Positions 45,621 to 58,298 of a stretch of DNA of 64,000 nucleotides are shown piece by piece. A program made the translations under genes and the position numbers. The notes beneath the pieces are model-generated. The model saw only the letters and a program-made list of their open reading frames with translations. It did not search any database and was not told the DNA's origin. Every line of letters starts with the position of its first letter. The first letter of the stretch is position 1. Source of the DNA: Lepeophtheirus salmonis (Eukaryota; Arthropoda; Copepoda; Siphonostomatoida; Caligidae); NCBI RefSeq assembly GCF_016086655.4, contig NC_052138.2, forward strand, positions 29,461,403 to 29,525,402, given 5' to 3'.

Positions 45621-47215
45621 TAATAAGATATATTGTACATGATAAATGTGTTTTATTATAAAACGGGATTGGATAAAAAAAAATACTTATGTAATCTATG
45701 TAATTGAAAATGATAATTATTTAATGCTTAAACTTTCTATGAAAAATAATTCTATTATTTTTTTATATAGGGGCAATATATGAGCTGTTTACATTTAAAT
45801 TTAATTCGTTTACTTTATGAATATGAGAAAAATATTTTGGACTATATTCAATCACAAAAACACGAGAGCGTTCCATATTCATTTCAGTTTTCCTTGACTT
45901 ATAAAATTTTATCATAATATAACCCTTGTTAATTCCTATAAAAATATCAGTCAAACCTAATTTAACGGCCACTTGTTTAAAGTGGCTCACCGCATTAAGC
46001 AGTCACATCCAGTTTTCAAATATAGAATTGTTGTAAAATTTGGAATGAGGTGACCTGCACCAAGTGGTTGCCTTTTCAGTTTTCCTTGCCTAACTGCTTA
46101 ATACAATTTTGACTGTATTAGCGTTCTGAGGCTTCTGCATTTAAAGCCCTTGTCATAATGAGCAAGACTTGAGAGTTGACATTTTATTATATTCTCACTG
46201 AAATCGAATTAATCCTCTTGATAAGAGAGAATTTATGTAAAACCAATGATATTAATAACTAAAAGAGAAACTTTTTTGTAACCACAGCTTTTCAACTGAG
46301 TTGGGCTTCCTTGTTTTTATTCTTCAAAGTCAGCATTTATAAGATATTACGGACGGAAAATCATCATCAATACAAAAAGTTCATTCAATTAATTATATAA
46401 ATTATCTACATATGTTTATTATTTAAAAAAAAAAGAAGGAAGCTTTATTAATTAGCCAACTCTTTGTAGAATTAAGGTTCTCATAGGAAACAGAGTCCAA
46501 AGGTTTTTATTAAGATATGGGATCCTTTTTTTATATTTGCATTATGTTCCTGATAACCCCTTTCTATATATTTTTGTAATTTGTTTGTTATGGCTAGAGC
46601 ATAAAGCCTTTAGAATAGTAAATAGTGTACATATAAGGTTTAGAGATTTTATTACATTATTTTAAAATGTCAAAATCTTACTTTTATCACCTCCGTGGTT
46701 ATAAAATCACTTCTCTGATGATACATAATCTGAGAACAATAGTTTTGGGGCACCTATAAATTGCTACTTTACATGTTTACAAGCGTCTTCTTGCATTTGA
46801 TGGATTTTATACTATATTTACCATCTTACTTGAGATGGGTTGAAAACTTTAGGGATTAACAAAGAACATACTTGTTTTTTCGTTCATTTAAAAAAAAAAG
46901 GATTATAACTCTCTTTTTTATTCCATTTTTGGATTAGAGTCCTTATAGCACTTTTCAAACCATTGCATAGCATGAACGGTATTTTTTTCATCAATAACCC
47001 TTGTAAAATGGAAGCATTTTTTTTTTTTTTTGAAAATGACAAAAGTATCTTATTACTTAGCCCAATATTTCACAAACTGAAGAACAAATTATCTTGGAAT
47101 TTTGACATATGTCTTATGAAGGTTGGTACTAGCTGAAAATGAGGTGAATTAAAGAAAATATCCAATGGTTACATCTATCTATGATGCCCAAAACTTTTCA
47201 GTCCATTGTTAAATA
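45621..47215. other. Intergenic sequence
   Basis: The minus-strand stretch near 46930-47020 reads coding-like (VIDEKNTVHAMQWFEKCYKD), but I cannot assign it. Confidence 0.4.
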
Positions 47216-48402
47216 GCGGGGTTTTCATTAACAGCGCTTACATTTTTTTTTTTAAATAAAACGAAAACGGTTTGAGATATCGACGATTTCTTTATTTGCT
47301 GTAGAATAACATTCAAGTTAATTTATGAATTAAATTCGATGTTGTTTGAATGACCACCACGTGCACGTTTTACAAAGTCCAATCGTTGAACCCAATTTTC
47401 GACTACTTTTCCGCATAAATTGGCTGAAACTGCAGCAATTTCGCGTTGAATATTTGTTCTGAGCTCTTCTAACGTCAACAGATTATTGGTGTAGACCAGG
47501 GCTTTCACGTGACCTCAAAGAAAATAGTCTAGAGGCGTTAAATCGAACGATCAAAGCGGCCAATTGACTGGTGCATTTCTGGGGATAAGACGCTCACCAA
47601 ACTTACTCTTCAATAAATCGATTGTAACATTTGCTGTGTGTGAAGTGTCGTCGACGAAAAAGTACGACCCAACGACACCGCCAGCATGTAATCCACACCA
47701 AACAGTAATTTTTTGGGGATGTAATGGCGCCTCATGAATCACGTGTGGGGGTTTCCCGGCCCAATAGTGCATATTTTGCTTGTTAACAAAGCCATTGAGC
47801 CAAAAATGTGCCTCACCGCTGAATAGGATTTTACGTTGAAAATCAGGATCATTTTCGAATTTTCTTTCAGCCCATTTTACGAATTCCCGACGTTTGAAGT
47901 GGTCAGGCGGCTTCAGTTCTTGTGTCAACTTGATCTTATACGGGTGTAAGCCAAGATTTTTCTCAAAATTCGCCACAACGATGTCACAGATATGCCCAAC
48001 GATTGGGAACGCCGTGTAAGAGACAAATTTGGGTCATCTTGAATTGATGCGGTTGCGGCAGCAATATTTTTTACACTTCGTACATTTCTTTGTCTCACTG
48101 GTACAGGAACATTATGTAGGGTGTATGTGGACTCAATTTTTTTCACCAAACGTTGAATTGTTGATTTTGCAGGTTGATTACGTTGACCATAAATTGGCGT
48201 TGCACTCTTAAAGTTTGGGTCAAAGACTCACCATTTTTGTAATAAATTTTGATAATTTGCAAGCGTTGCTTGAGTGTGTACTGCTCCATGATGAAACTAC
48301 AATTATTTCTGAGCACAGCTATAAAAAAAAACAATAACAAATATGACAGCGTTTTCGAAACCTATCAACGTAAAATGTGAGCGTCCTTATTGAAAAACCC
48401 TT
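47216..48402 (-). mobile_element. Mariner-like element, nearly full length (1.19 kb), decayed
   Basis: The left end GCGGGGTTTTCATTAACAGC and reversed right end AAGGGTTTTTCAATAAGGAC, each followed by G-C-T-(C/T)-A-C-A, are inverted repeats. TA flanks both sides (47214-47215 and 48403-48404). It contains most of a transposase with several frameshifts. Confidence 0.85.
47323..48289 (-). pseudogene. Mariner-like transposase, frameshifted, first catalytic Asp mutated
   Basis: It starts MEQYTLKQRLQIIKIYYKNG. After frame changes, NVRSVKNIAAATASIQDDPN is followed by GLHPYKIKLTQELKPPDHFK. The catalytic block then reads FSGEAHFWLNGFVNKQNMHY: intact relatives have FSDEAHF, so the first catalytic Asp is Gly here. 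After HPQKITVWCGLHAGGVVGSY the second block is cut (a short deletion leads to FFVDDTSHTANVTIDLL). FDLTPLDYF-like codons precede the C-terminal tail VKALVYTNNLLTLEELRTNI, ending near 47323. Related in layout to the copies at 16.8, 36.3 and 38.2 kb but a separate lineage. Confidence 0.84.
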
Positions 48403-48404
48403 TA

Positions 48405-51108
48405 AAATCCAGATCGTAATGAAATATTGAGCAATAAATATATGAAATAAATGGGTATGTAGAAAATTGTACTCTAACCTGGCCTAGAATACATATTTCA
48501 TTCACGACCATTCTATAGTCTAGTGATTAGCAAATGATATGCAATAAGAACAATAAGAAAATAAACGACAAATTAAACTCCATTTGTATTGTTTTTCTAT
48601 TCATTGTTCTTTTGTTCAAATTTTTTTTCTCAAAGAGTGATCGCCGTTTATTTTCCTTTTCAATCTTCAGAGTTCTAAAATTTATTACGGACACTATATA
48701 GCCTGGTTAATGATAGATTTTAACCAAGTGCAAGTTCAATTACATATCTCTAATTTTTCTTTTAAGCTGACCTCAAACCCATCCAAAACAATACCATAGA
48801 AAATCATGCTTGAACAAAGTCAGGATATCACTCTCGCCCTATTTTTTTGTATACTTGTAAAAAAGTGTGTAGCTTTATTGCTTATCAAATGATTCTTGAG
48901 GAAAAATAATAACAATATCAAAAACATATATGATGATCTTGATGGCTAGAAAGAAGTTTCTAAGGAGCGATATCAGGTCTTGTCATTAACGACATGCAGT
49001 ATTATTAATGCACTTTAAAGCCTGTTCTACAGAATTTCATTAAGAAAATTTCACCAAAAAAACAACAATATTTTCTAATGGATATCTCTGAAGAATAAAT
49101 ACCTCTTTTTTCCTTATTTTTTTGTGCTTAATTTCTTTCTTCAATATAAAATAAAACCAAAGTGCATTTATTATTAGGTTGCTATGATTTATATCGTTTG
49201 GGTTTTGCAAGGAAACATTATATTTATAGCGTAAATTTTTTTTAATTAGTTACGGTTTAAAATTTTTTTTCAATATTTCATTGCGATAAAAATATTCATT
49301 AAATAAATTGGCACAAGTGGACGTTTTATTTATCAATTCAAGATATTATATTTGTAGTAAAAAAAAATTCTAAAAAGGATATTATTTCTAACCCTCTGTT
49401 AGTGAGCTTCCTATTCACGGAGATAATGAAACGTTATCCAAATATTCAGCTGATTTTACTACATGATACACTATCGACATATACTCAAAATTACACTTTT
49501 TCCATTTGTAATATTGTTCAACTATTCCATCCATTTTCAACTCGCAATTATCAATTAAAATGCAAAAAATACTTGCTTGAGTTCAAGATAAGGAGACAAA
49601 ACTTACATTATTTAAAAAAAATTAATCTTACCAACATTAGATTTGGATATTAACAAGATATAATTTGAGATTATTACATTTTATAAAATTACAATTTCCT
49701 AAAAACTTCTTGGAAACATTTGTTACTTACAAATAACGAATTTTAGGTATTAAAAATGTACTCTTTTAAATTTGATGATGTTGACTGTGATAAATGGAAT
49801 AACAGCTGATATTACATTTGTAACAACATGTATAACTTAAATTGAAAAAAGTGAAATATGGAAAATAAAAGAACGACTTAAAAGCATAGAATCCATCAAA
49901 TTCACTAAACCTTGATTAAAAATGGCAAAATTTCAGAAAAATTCTAAGATTATATCTTTTTACAACTGTAAAAAGTTGCATTTATTCTAAAAGATCTTTC
50001 TGCAGCATGCCAAAAATTCCAGGAATAAAATATATGTTAAACAGATTACAAGTAATTTTATAAATATGGATATACAAAATATCAATTCACTTTCGATGGG
50101 TTAAATTAATTGATACTATTGGATTGAAGTTTGCAAGTTTGACTATCTTGAGATGACATTTTTAATTATTCTTAAAATTTTGTAATGTCCTTGTTAGTTT
50201 ATTTATAAAATTCCAAAACTAAAAAAGTTTACCTTATTATTACTACACCTCTTTGTAATCACGTGTTTCTGGAAGCACATTTTAAAAGAATTTAGAATAT
50301 GGTTATATTTATCTTAACTTTTTTTTTTTTTGAGGGTGTAAAAAATTGATATATATATATACAATAATATTATTTGTTTAGCGTTTCTAAATTATATAAA
50401 ACCACAAAGTTTTTTTTTTTAAATATTAAATTTGTCTTGTTGGTCACTTATATAAATAAAGTTTGTTTTTTATTTGTAAAATAATTCCATACATGCAAAA
50501 AACTGCCTCAGATCATTTATTCCTTATATATATCTTATGTTTTCACATTTCATAAGACTAGGACTCAACTGGAGAACTGCATCAATAGATAAAACTCTAG
50601 AAATACTATTCTGACAAGGATTTTGATATTAATCCGAAGTTATATTACTGTTTCAAAATTCTGGGAATCTTTAAAAATGGAAACTTCCACTAAAAACAGT
50701 GTTAAAACAAGAATTTCCCATTTTGAAGACAATAAAATAAATATTATTTGTAAAAAATATATTAATAACTATATTATTATATAAACAAACAAATTAATCT
50801 ACCATTATTTAAAATTTTACTAAAATATTTGAAGTATTGATTACGTGTACTTATTATGCGGTTGATATGATTGAAAGCTCATAAGACCGAAGTTTAATGT
50901 ACCTACTTCGTTAATTATTCCCTCTGACACTCAGTCTCAAATACTAGTTTACAAAAATATTTATAATTTTTCTTAAAAATGACATTAAGTACCGTGCCCA
51001 TAATGTAAAAAAAAAGTATCTTGTGTGAGTAATGTAGAGGAAAATTCTATAAAATGGAATTTTTTTAACATAAATAAACCAAATATTTATATAAAAACGT
51101 GATCCCTT
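48405..51108. other. Intergenic AT-rich sequence
   Basis: About 2.7 kb with no recognisable gene or repeat boundary. Confidence 0.55.
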
Positions 51109-51363
51109 AAGTCGTTTTTCCTAGAATATTATCCTCACTGTCCACTGATAGTTTGCTACTATCCATGTATTTACTTTTAAGAAAATGTAGACCCTTCTTC
51201 CACTCTTCGGTGGTCTCAAACGTGTTTGATCAAGTGCAGTACCAAAAAACAAAGATTTCTTGGCTTGTTTTTGGAAAGCACATAACTACCTCAATTGGCA
51301 ATTTCTGAACCAAAGTTTCTATGGAAATTTCATAAGCTTTCCACCCCTTTGCAACTCTAAGTA
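51109..51363 (-). pseudogene. Unassigned degenerate coding sequence
   Basis: The minus-strand frame of about 85 codons has a single TGA. It reads VLRVAKGWKAYEISIETLVQ, then PIEVVMCFPKTSQEIFVFW, and after the stop FETTEEWKKGLHFLKSKYMD. Composition is protein-like rather than low-complexity, unlike most frames here. No family is recognised. It could be a transposon fragment or a host pseudogene. Confidence 0.35.
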
Positions 51364-52189
51364 CTTCTGTATTTAGAACAGAGATGTTCACGTGTCAATT
51401 TTACAATTATGAGTCGGATCTGAAGTCAAAGTTTGATGGGACTTTTAAATACTCGTATAACATATTGTACTAAATTTTGTAATTATATATATATTGTATT
51501 TCTTTGGGTTAAATGGGTTCAGTTTTGAATCATTTTTATTCATCTTTTTTTAGTACCTGAAGAGTTTCTTTTATATTTCACTTCTATTTACATTATTTGT
51601 AAAACATTAATTAAGGAAATGTAAAACTACATATTAAATGATATGTTAACACAAAAACTATCTTGAATAAAAATCAAGAAAAGGAGAAATATAAAGTTAT
51701 TTTTTTATATCATACATTCCATACATCAGTATATTTTAATATTTAGGTCAACATAAGTCTTTGTATTCAAACTTCTAGGATGTGTTTAGATATCCCATAA
51801 GAATTTTACCTATAGCTTAGAGACTTAATTTTGTTTATGAAACTTAATTTGATCTCCAAATGGCTTGTCAAATAGAATTTACCAACTTGTCATTATATAA
51901 TTGTGAAGATTAATTTTTGCAACTTTAAGTGCAATTTTTACCTTGCCAAAAGATTAATCAGCATAATTATTTGTTAAAACTGAACAAAAATTCGAACATA
52001 ATCCAGTCTCCATTCTGAGAAAAATTATACTAGATTGCTTTTGGGTCAAATATGTATATAAATTAATTGTTTTAATTATTGCTGATTTTTTGAGAGCATT
52101 CTATAAAACTTACTTTCCTTCACGTGGCTTTAAAATCATTACAATATTCATTGTACTTAATACAAAATTAAGGAGTTCAGATTAAAATG
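51364..52189. other. Intergenic sequence
   Basis: Nothing supported. Confidence 0.5.
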
Positions 52190-52793
52190 TGATGGGGCAT
52201 TAATGAGAATTTGAAATCGGAGAATTGGGAGTTTTTTCTGGAATCGAATTTGGCATCAGCATCGGGGAAATAATGTTTAATTTGCGATTCTGATTCTCAT
52301 TTATTATTGGTATATAACAATTTATTATTTTGCTAACTTATGAAAAAAAATTTGGCGCCTCCTCAGGAATTTTTCCTTTTAAATAGAAAATTTAATATTT
52401 TAAATAATTTATGAATTTTTTTCTAAAAATATTTTTCCCTATTTTTTATTTTTGTGCACAGCTGTGAATTTTTGAATTTATTCTCAAAAAAATTATTTTT
52501 TCATGAATAGCTTTGGATTTTTGAATATTTTTCCTGATAAATTTAATTTTTTGTAGTAACCATGAAATATTTTGTGAATAGTTATGGATTTGTAAAATTT
52601 TTATAAATATCAAATAGTATATTTGAATTTTTTTTTCCCCAAGAAATTCAATATTTGAATTTATTTTTCAAAAATTTTTGTTTTTGAATTTTTTTTTCGA
52701 ATATTACATTTTCTAGTAAGAATAAAAAAATTCTTAATGGGGGTGGGGAGCTACAATCCCTCCAGCCCTCCCCCTGCGGACGCCTTTGATATC
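52190..52793. repeat. M3 end followed by P1 element
   Basis: 52190-52320 matches the reversed right end of the element at 41567-42170 (GTGATGGGGC, GTTTTTTCTGGAATC, GGGAAATAATGTTTAATTTGC). 52330-52793 is A/T-rich, then GGGGGTGGGGAGCTACAATC and CCCTGCGGACGCC, a P1 end. Orientation relative to M3 differs from the 41.6-kb copy. Confidence 0.5.
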
Positions 52794-55564
52794 TGACTCA
52801 GTGTTGACCAAAGTCATATGAAGGAATTAAGGAATAACTCTATTAACAGCTTGCGAACATGAAAAATAAATTTCAGGTCGTACGCTCAAAAAGCGTCACG
52901 ATCGTCAAAGGTCAGATTCTTTACAATTCTATAATAAATATGAAAATTGTAAATTTTTTTTGTTAGAATACATTTTCCTTCAAGTATAGGTTATTATCCT
53001 GCAATATTATATTTCCTCTTGTTTACGTATAAGTGAGAACAGAGCACTTTAGCTTTTATATTGATCTCTGTCAGCAGATTGATTGTTAGTCATGAAACTT
53101 CTCTCAAACATTCTTCAAATTGTCAGGGTATCCATATTGATTTTTGGGTTTTTTTTTTTTAACATGCCACAAGTACTCATGATTCAAAGGAATTGAATTG
53201 ACAAAAAGGAGAAATATATATTTATAAATTTAGCATTAAAATTCTAAATGAAAATAACCATTTCTATAAAAATAGTTGGCAACAATACAAATTAGTTTTA
53301 AATCTCTTTTTCATATAAAGTATTTCTTATATGTACATTAGGGTGTTTTTAAAGGTATACAGTACTTTTGTTCATCCAAATCTGACATGCAGACCTATCA
53401 TTTGTATTTATTATTCTAAAATTTCGCTACACAAATATGAAAGAATACATGGTATTGAATACTTAATTGGAAATTACAGAAAAAGCATTTATGTAGTTTG
53501 TGACTTATTTATATAGATGTAGGCATCCATGTAAAGGTTTGGTATGTCTAATATGAATAATTTTCTAGTAATTGAACAAAGCGTGCAGAGTTTCATCTGC
53601 TCCCGGTCTCTCAAACAGTATAACATACAAAGACAAGATATTAAGTAATTTAGTTTATTCATTGCAGTTATATTTCAAAAAGTATATAATTTTAGGTACT
53701 GTTTAAAAACAGTGGAAAAATCATTGTAATGAGTCAATTTTGAGGACATTCCTCTTAAATAAATGGAGTGCTTATAATGACGTCACTAGATAACAGACAG
53801 AATCCCTGAACTCTCTGTGTAATTACATAGAGATGACAAGGATTTTTACTTGACCCCTTGACTTATTTTGACAGACGGAGAATAAATATTCGGATCGTGA
53901 TCAGAATTATACAACTGTATTCTTGTCTACAATTAGATATTTTGTTAAAATACGGAGGAAAATAATTAGCCTATTAAATTTATGGTGGTTTTGGAAAAAT
54001 AACAAATATGCTAGTTTTGCACCAAATTTTAATAAGATATGAAACGATAGTTATGACTGAAAAATTCATGAAATGTGAAAAATCACAGCTCGAAGCAAAT
54101 TTTATAATATCACAAGAAAATGATGCTACGTAGTAGTATTCATATTTTTAATTAGAAGTTTCTAAACATGTATACAAATTAAAAAAATTTAAATAAAAGT
54201 TTTTTTCATTTTTTTTCTTCTTTTCGTTTCCCTTCCCCCCCTCTCCCCAAATAAATAGGTGAATTATCGAGAAAAAAAAATATATACCTTAGCAAATAGT
54301 TGTCTACTTTTGCAATACAAAAATAGTTATTATTATTTTTTATATACGTTATAAAATATGTCATTAAAAAATTGTGTATTAGAGACGGAGTCGATGACTT
54401 TCAAAATAGTGGAGTCGAAGTCGGGCATTTTATTCATCGACTCTGAAGCCCTGCAACATTTATTTTTAAATAACAGGCTCCTAAAATTTAATTAAATGTT
54501 TCCCAGAATACTGGGGATTGAAAACCTCTAATTGTTACTTATCCTTGTTCAGAATAAGCATTTATTTCTTCATATTTGTGTAGCTGATATCAATAGAAGT
54601 AGACAAAATTCTATTGAATCTTTTTGGGGTACACCCTAATCTACAAATTATGAAAACACATTAAAAAGAAAAGAATTAAATATATTTTATTGGTCATTTG
54701 TGTTCAGTTAATTAGATAAGCTCGCATATCCCACCTATGAATGTACATATTAGTTATTTACATTTTCACTTTCTCTGGAGACAAGAGGAACAATATTGTT
54801 GTTATCGATATTATTAAGACTTTATTTATTTCTATTTTCTTTAAAAGAAAGCACTTCAAGTCGTTGTTCGTACAGAGTTTGTTGTACTAAAGAAGAAAAA
54901 GGAAATATTCATTGCATGCAACAAAAAACAAGAAGAAAAAACTTTGAAATAAACACTATGTTACAAATAACTACATGTAACAGAGTTGGGGGAAAAATAT
55001 CAAAGAAGAAAAGGATAACTGTTCATATTTATGTACTTTTATGTATGTATGTATTTAATTTGATTCATGTTTACTATCAAAAAGCTTCAACAATCTGTTT
55101 TAAATATTTGCATAAAATTAAAAGATACATAATGTAAAACTTTTAGAAGTAGGTTTATGATTAAAGTTGTAAAGGAATTATTGGTGCAAACTTTCATCAA
55201 GGAGAAGCAAGTGGGTATACGTTGCCACAAAATAGGAAACTGAAAAACAACAACATAGTAGTTTTGACAACTGGAAGAATGTTTTGGAGTAGAGAAGTCA
55301 TGACGTTTCAATAGATAACCTACAATCAGCTGTGGCAAGGGAGGAGTGGGAGAAGGAAATATACCAGGACATTGATCATATTTACTCCGATGTCCATCCT
55401 CAATTCTACTCAAGTACTGAAAATTATACCCCTGCAACCAATTATCAAGTTTACTCTACGTCTTTTATGACCACAAGCGTATGCTCCATCCAATTTTCAA
55501 TATACTTGAATGTGATAGAAAAGGACGTTTACTCCTCAGGAACTAAATGATAATGACAACTAGG
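52794..55564. other. Intergenic region with an R1 fragment
   Basis: 53050-53160 is a reversed R1 5' fragment (CAAATTGTCAGGGTATCC). 54385-54450 has repeated GGAGTCGA-like words. The 113-codon plus-strand frame at 54796-55137 has a hydrophobic start (MLLSILLRLYLFLFSL) and several Cys, but no recognisable domain or flanking gene signals; a 116-codon frame overlaps it on the other strand. Neither is called. Confidence 0.4.
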
Positions 55565-55793
55565 GCTGTGTCGTTCCTTATTTAGAACTAAAGACTGCAA
55601 TCCCGTCCTGTTCAGTCTTGCATATCAGCCCTAAAATTTATGAAGTTCGGTCCTTAACTTGATTTCTTTCTTTTTATTCAGTTCTTGTACTGACAGTCTG
55701 AAGAACCGAAGGTATTAATGACTGACCCCAACTACTGATAGAACAGGTCCTAAGACTGGATTGTACTGAATAAATAAGTAATATCACAACACT
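55565..55793. mobile_element. MITE-like inverted-repeat element M2 (copy 2)
   Basis: The left end CTGTGTCGTTCCTTATTTAG and the reversed right end GTTGTGATATTACTTATTTA are inverted relatives. The interior shares ACTGCAATCC, CCTAAAATTTATGAAGTTCG, TGACAGTCTGAAGAACCGAA and ACTGATAGAACAGGTCC with the 40.2-kb copy. Confidence 0.6.
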
Positions 55794-57539
55794 CGTGACC
55801 ACAGTTCAGGATAAGATCTGAGGAATTTTGGAGAAATACTTTTCTATCAATTCAGAGGTAGAATGTCTTGAGGTTGATTGTTCTTATGATTGCTAGGCAT
55901 TGTGATTGTCCGGATCACCAACGAAGGAACTTTACTCGAGAAGGCTTATACATAGAATGATTTTATTCAGAGTTTTTTTTTTTAATATCACTCGGCTAGA
56001 ACATATATTATAATTTAGTTTTGATAGCCCATACACTAGATCTCACGTATATTTAAAGTCGACTTTGAGATTTCAATTATTGAAGTCTATTCTATTTTGA
56101 GTTAGGGTATGAGAATCATAATTTACTTCAAGTTTCTAAAGTCGAGTTCGAGTTTGCTTTCAAGAAATAACATGAATAAGATACGTTATGTTGTTTATTA
56201 ATGGGATATATATGTATATCCCATTTAATACTACTGCCTTATGTTTAATAATACACAAAGGAAGTTATTTCAACAGTGGATGCATCAGTTCTGATAATTA
56301 TTGAATTCTCTATACTTTTCATGCTTTATTAATCGAAGTTATCACGAAGGGTAATTATTATATATCTGCTACATGTTAACTAATCCTGTGTTTCTTCTTA
56401 GAAACTATTTCCCCGCAGATGAAAAGACACTCTTTCTTGGAACTGAAGTTGCATGTATTGATAAATACCTAATGTGTAACTGAAACAATAATTTTCCTTT
56501 AATGTTCCAGCATTTTAGCTAGTCATTTGATTGATCTAAATATTGATTCTTAAATAACACATAAAATTTATAATATAAAAATATTCCATGACCCTTGGCC
56601 TCCTCAATAAAAACTGTAAACTATTATAGTGTGGAGGGCTTTAAAACTTGTTATATTATGTAAGTTATGGCGCCATTCCTATCCTTTGTTATGAAAAATT
56701 ACAGATTTTTTTTTCTTCTAAAATTTGACACCGTCAGTATCCTTTATTTTGAATAGTTATATATATATATGTATTTCACAGCAAATATTAGATGTTCCTT
56801 GATATCGAAAATAAATAACTAAATCCTTGATTACTTTATATTCATATAAATATTTGGAGTTTCTGAGATTAGGGTTTAAACTATGTTGAGTTTTTCAAAA
56901 GATATTTTAGATGAGTTTGAGTAATTTATAAAAAAAAAATAGTTTCTACTTATGTAGAGTAATTTTGAGTTCAAGTAATACTCGAATCCAACTCCAAAAA
57001 AGAACAAAACAAATATAATGAGATTTTCGTTCCATATTGATTTTATGTGGAAGGACTACTGTTGTTCAATGATCCATGTATAGAGAGTATTCCTTGGGAG
57101 GATTAAACGAATATATAATATTATACAATAGTTAAGTATTTAAAGTTTTGGTCTTTAGTCAGAATAAATCCTACTTCTGAAAATCACTTGAGAATCAAAT
57201 AAAACGAAGTAAAGAAATAAGAAGAAGGAGTTCCTCCTTATATTTTAAGTTTAAATACGAGATAAAGAGCTAATAGAAGTTTGGTTAATCTTTTTTTAAT
57301 TATGTAACCACACAGGTATTATTATTTACTTTTCCTAAGCTTATAAAATTAATTCAAGAGAGTAAAGACGTACTTGACTTGATCCTCACTTTTACAAAGT
57401 AAGGGAAGAGCAGGGCTAGCATGGGAAGGTGGATTTTCTTACTATGAAGAGTACTTAAGTAATCAGTAGACTTGGGATTTTTTTTCTGGTTTTTTTTTTT
57501 GCCTAAAAGGAACAAAGAAATAGGCATAAACTTATGATA
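55794..57539. other. Intergenic sequence
   Basis: No gene. 56060-56160 and 56860-57000 are rich in GAGTT/AAGTCGA words. Confidence 0.45.
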
Positions 57540-58298
57540 ACTGAATACCAAAAATATCACATTTGAGCAATTTATATTTAAAGAAAAATACAGTTTTATA
57601 AGGGTAATTTAGAACAATTAGAGTTGTTTTAGATCTATTATAACTTTTTCAGAAATTTTGCTATATTTTATTGACTAATCAAGATTTTAGAAATATTTTC
57701 TTCCGTTAATTTTTACCTTCCATCGGTATGGGCAGTTTTAAACATACTAAAAGACCTGCACATTAATAGTTTTGAAACATATTTTAAGTTGGTAAGATCT
57801 TTAAGAGTCTTGTTGGATGGATGTATCTCATCATCACCGCCACTGATTACAACAAGCTTTTGCATTAATGGAAGATCAGGGTTATGCAGTTTGGTGCAAA
57901 AGTATATATCATTTGTTGCAAAATGCAAGAGGGATTATTCTACAGTCAATTTTGAGCCAAATATCCCCTTCCTTTAATTGGCTGTATTGGGAATCTGCCT
58001 CTATCACATATCCAATCTTTTAATTACATCATATACATATTTTTACTTCCAAAAAGAGAGCCTAATGAAGGAAAGTTTTTGCAGGTGAATTTTCCCTCGA
58101 AAAATATTATAAAAGAATCATCAAAAGATGTTGTGTAATCAAACTTGAATCCAAATTTTCTCTATTTATTACATAACAGCTTAGAACAATGAGCACTTTT
58201 CACACAAAACGCGGCAAAATAATGAATATTCACCTAAAACTTCAACGTAGGTAATTTTTTTGAGCAATTGAGCAATCGCTCACAAATCCTACGTCTAG
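57540..58298 (+). mobile_element. Helitron-like non-autonomous repeat H1 (copy 2)
   Basis: The 3' end shows the same hairpin with one substitution (GAGCAAT TGAGCA ATCGCTC, 58262-58281), 13 nt, then CTAG followed by T. Upstream homology to 44560-45620 is patchy but collinear. Non-coding. The 5' boundary is approximate. Confidence 0.5.

Noticed and set aside
54796..55137. 113-codon plus-strand frame with hydrophobic N-terminus and several Cys, as a possible secreted peptide
   Set aside because: A second hydrophobic stretch near the C-terminus, K/R/Y-rich composition, no splice or poly(A) context, and a 116-codon frame on the opposite strand overlapping it. Chance is more likely.
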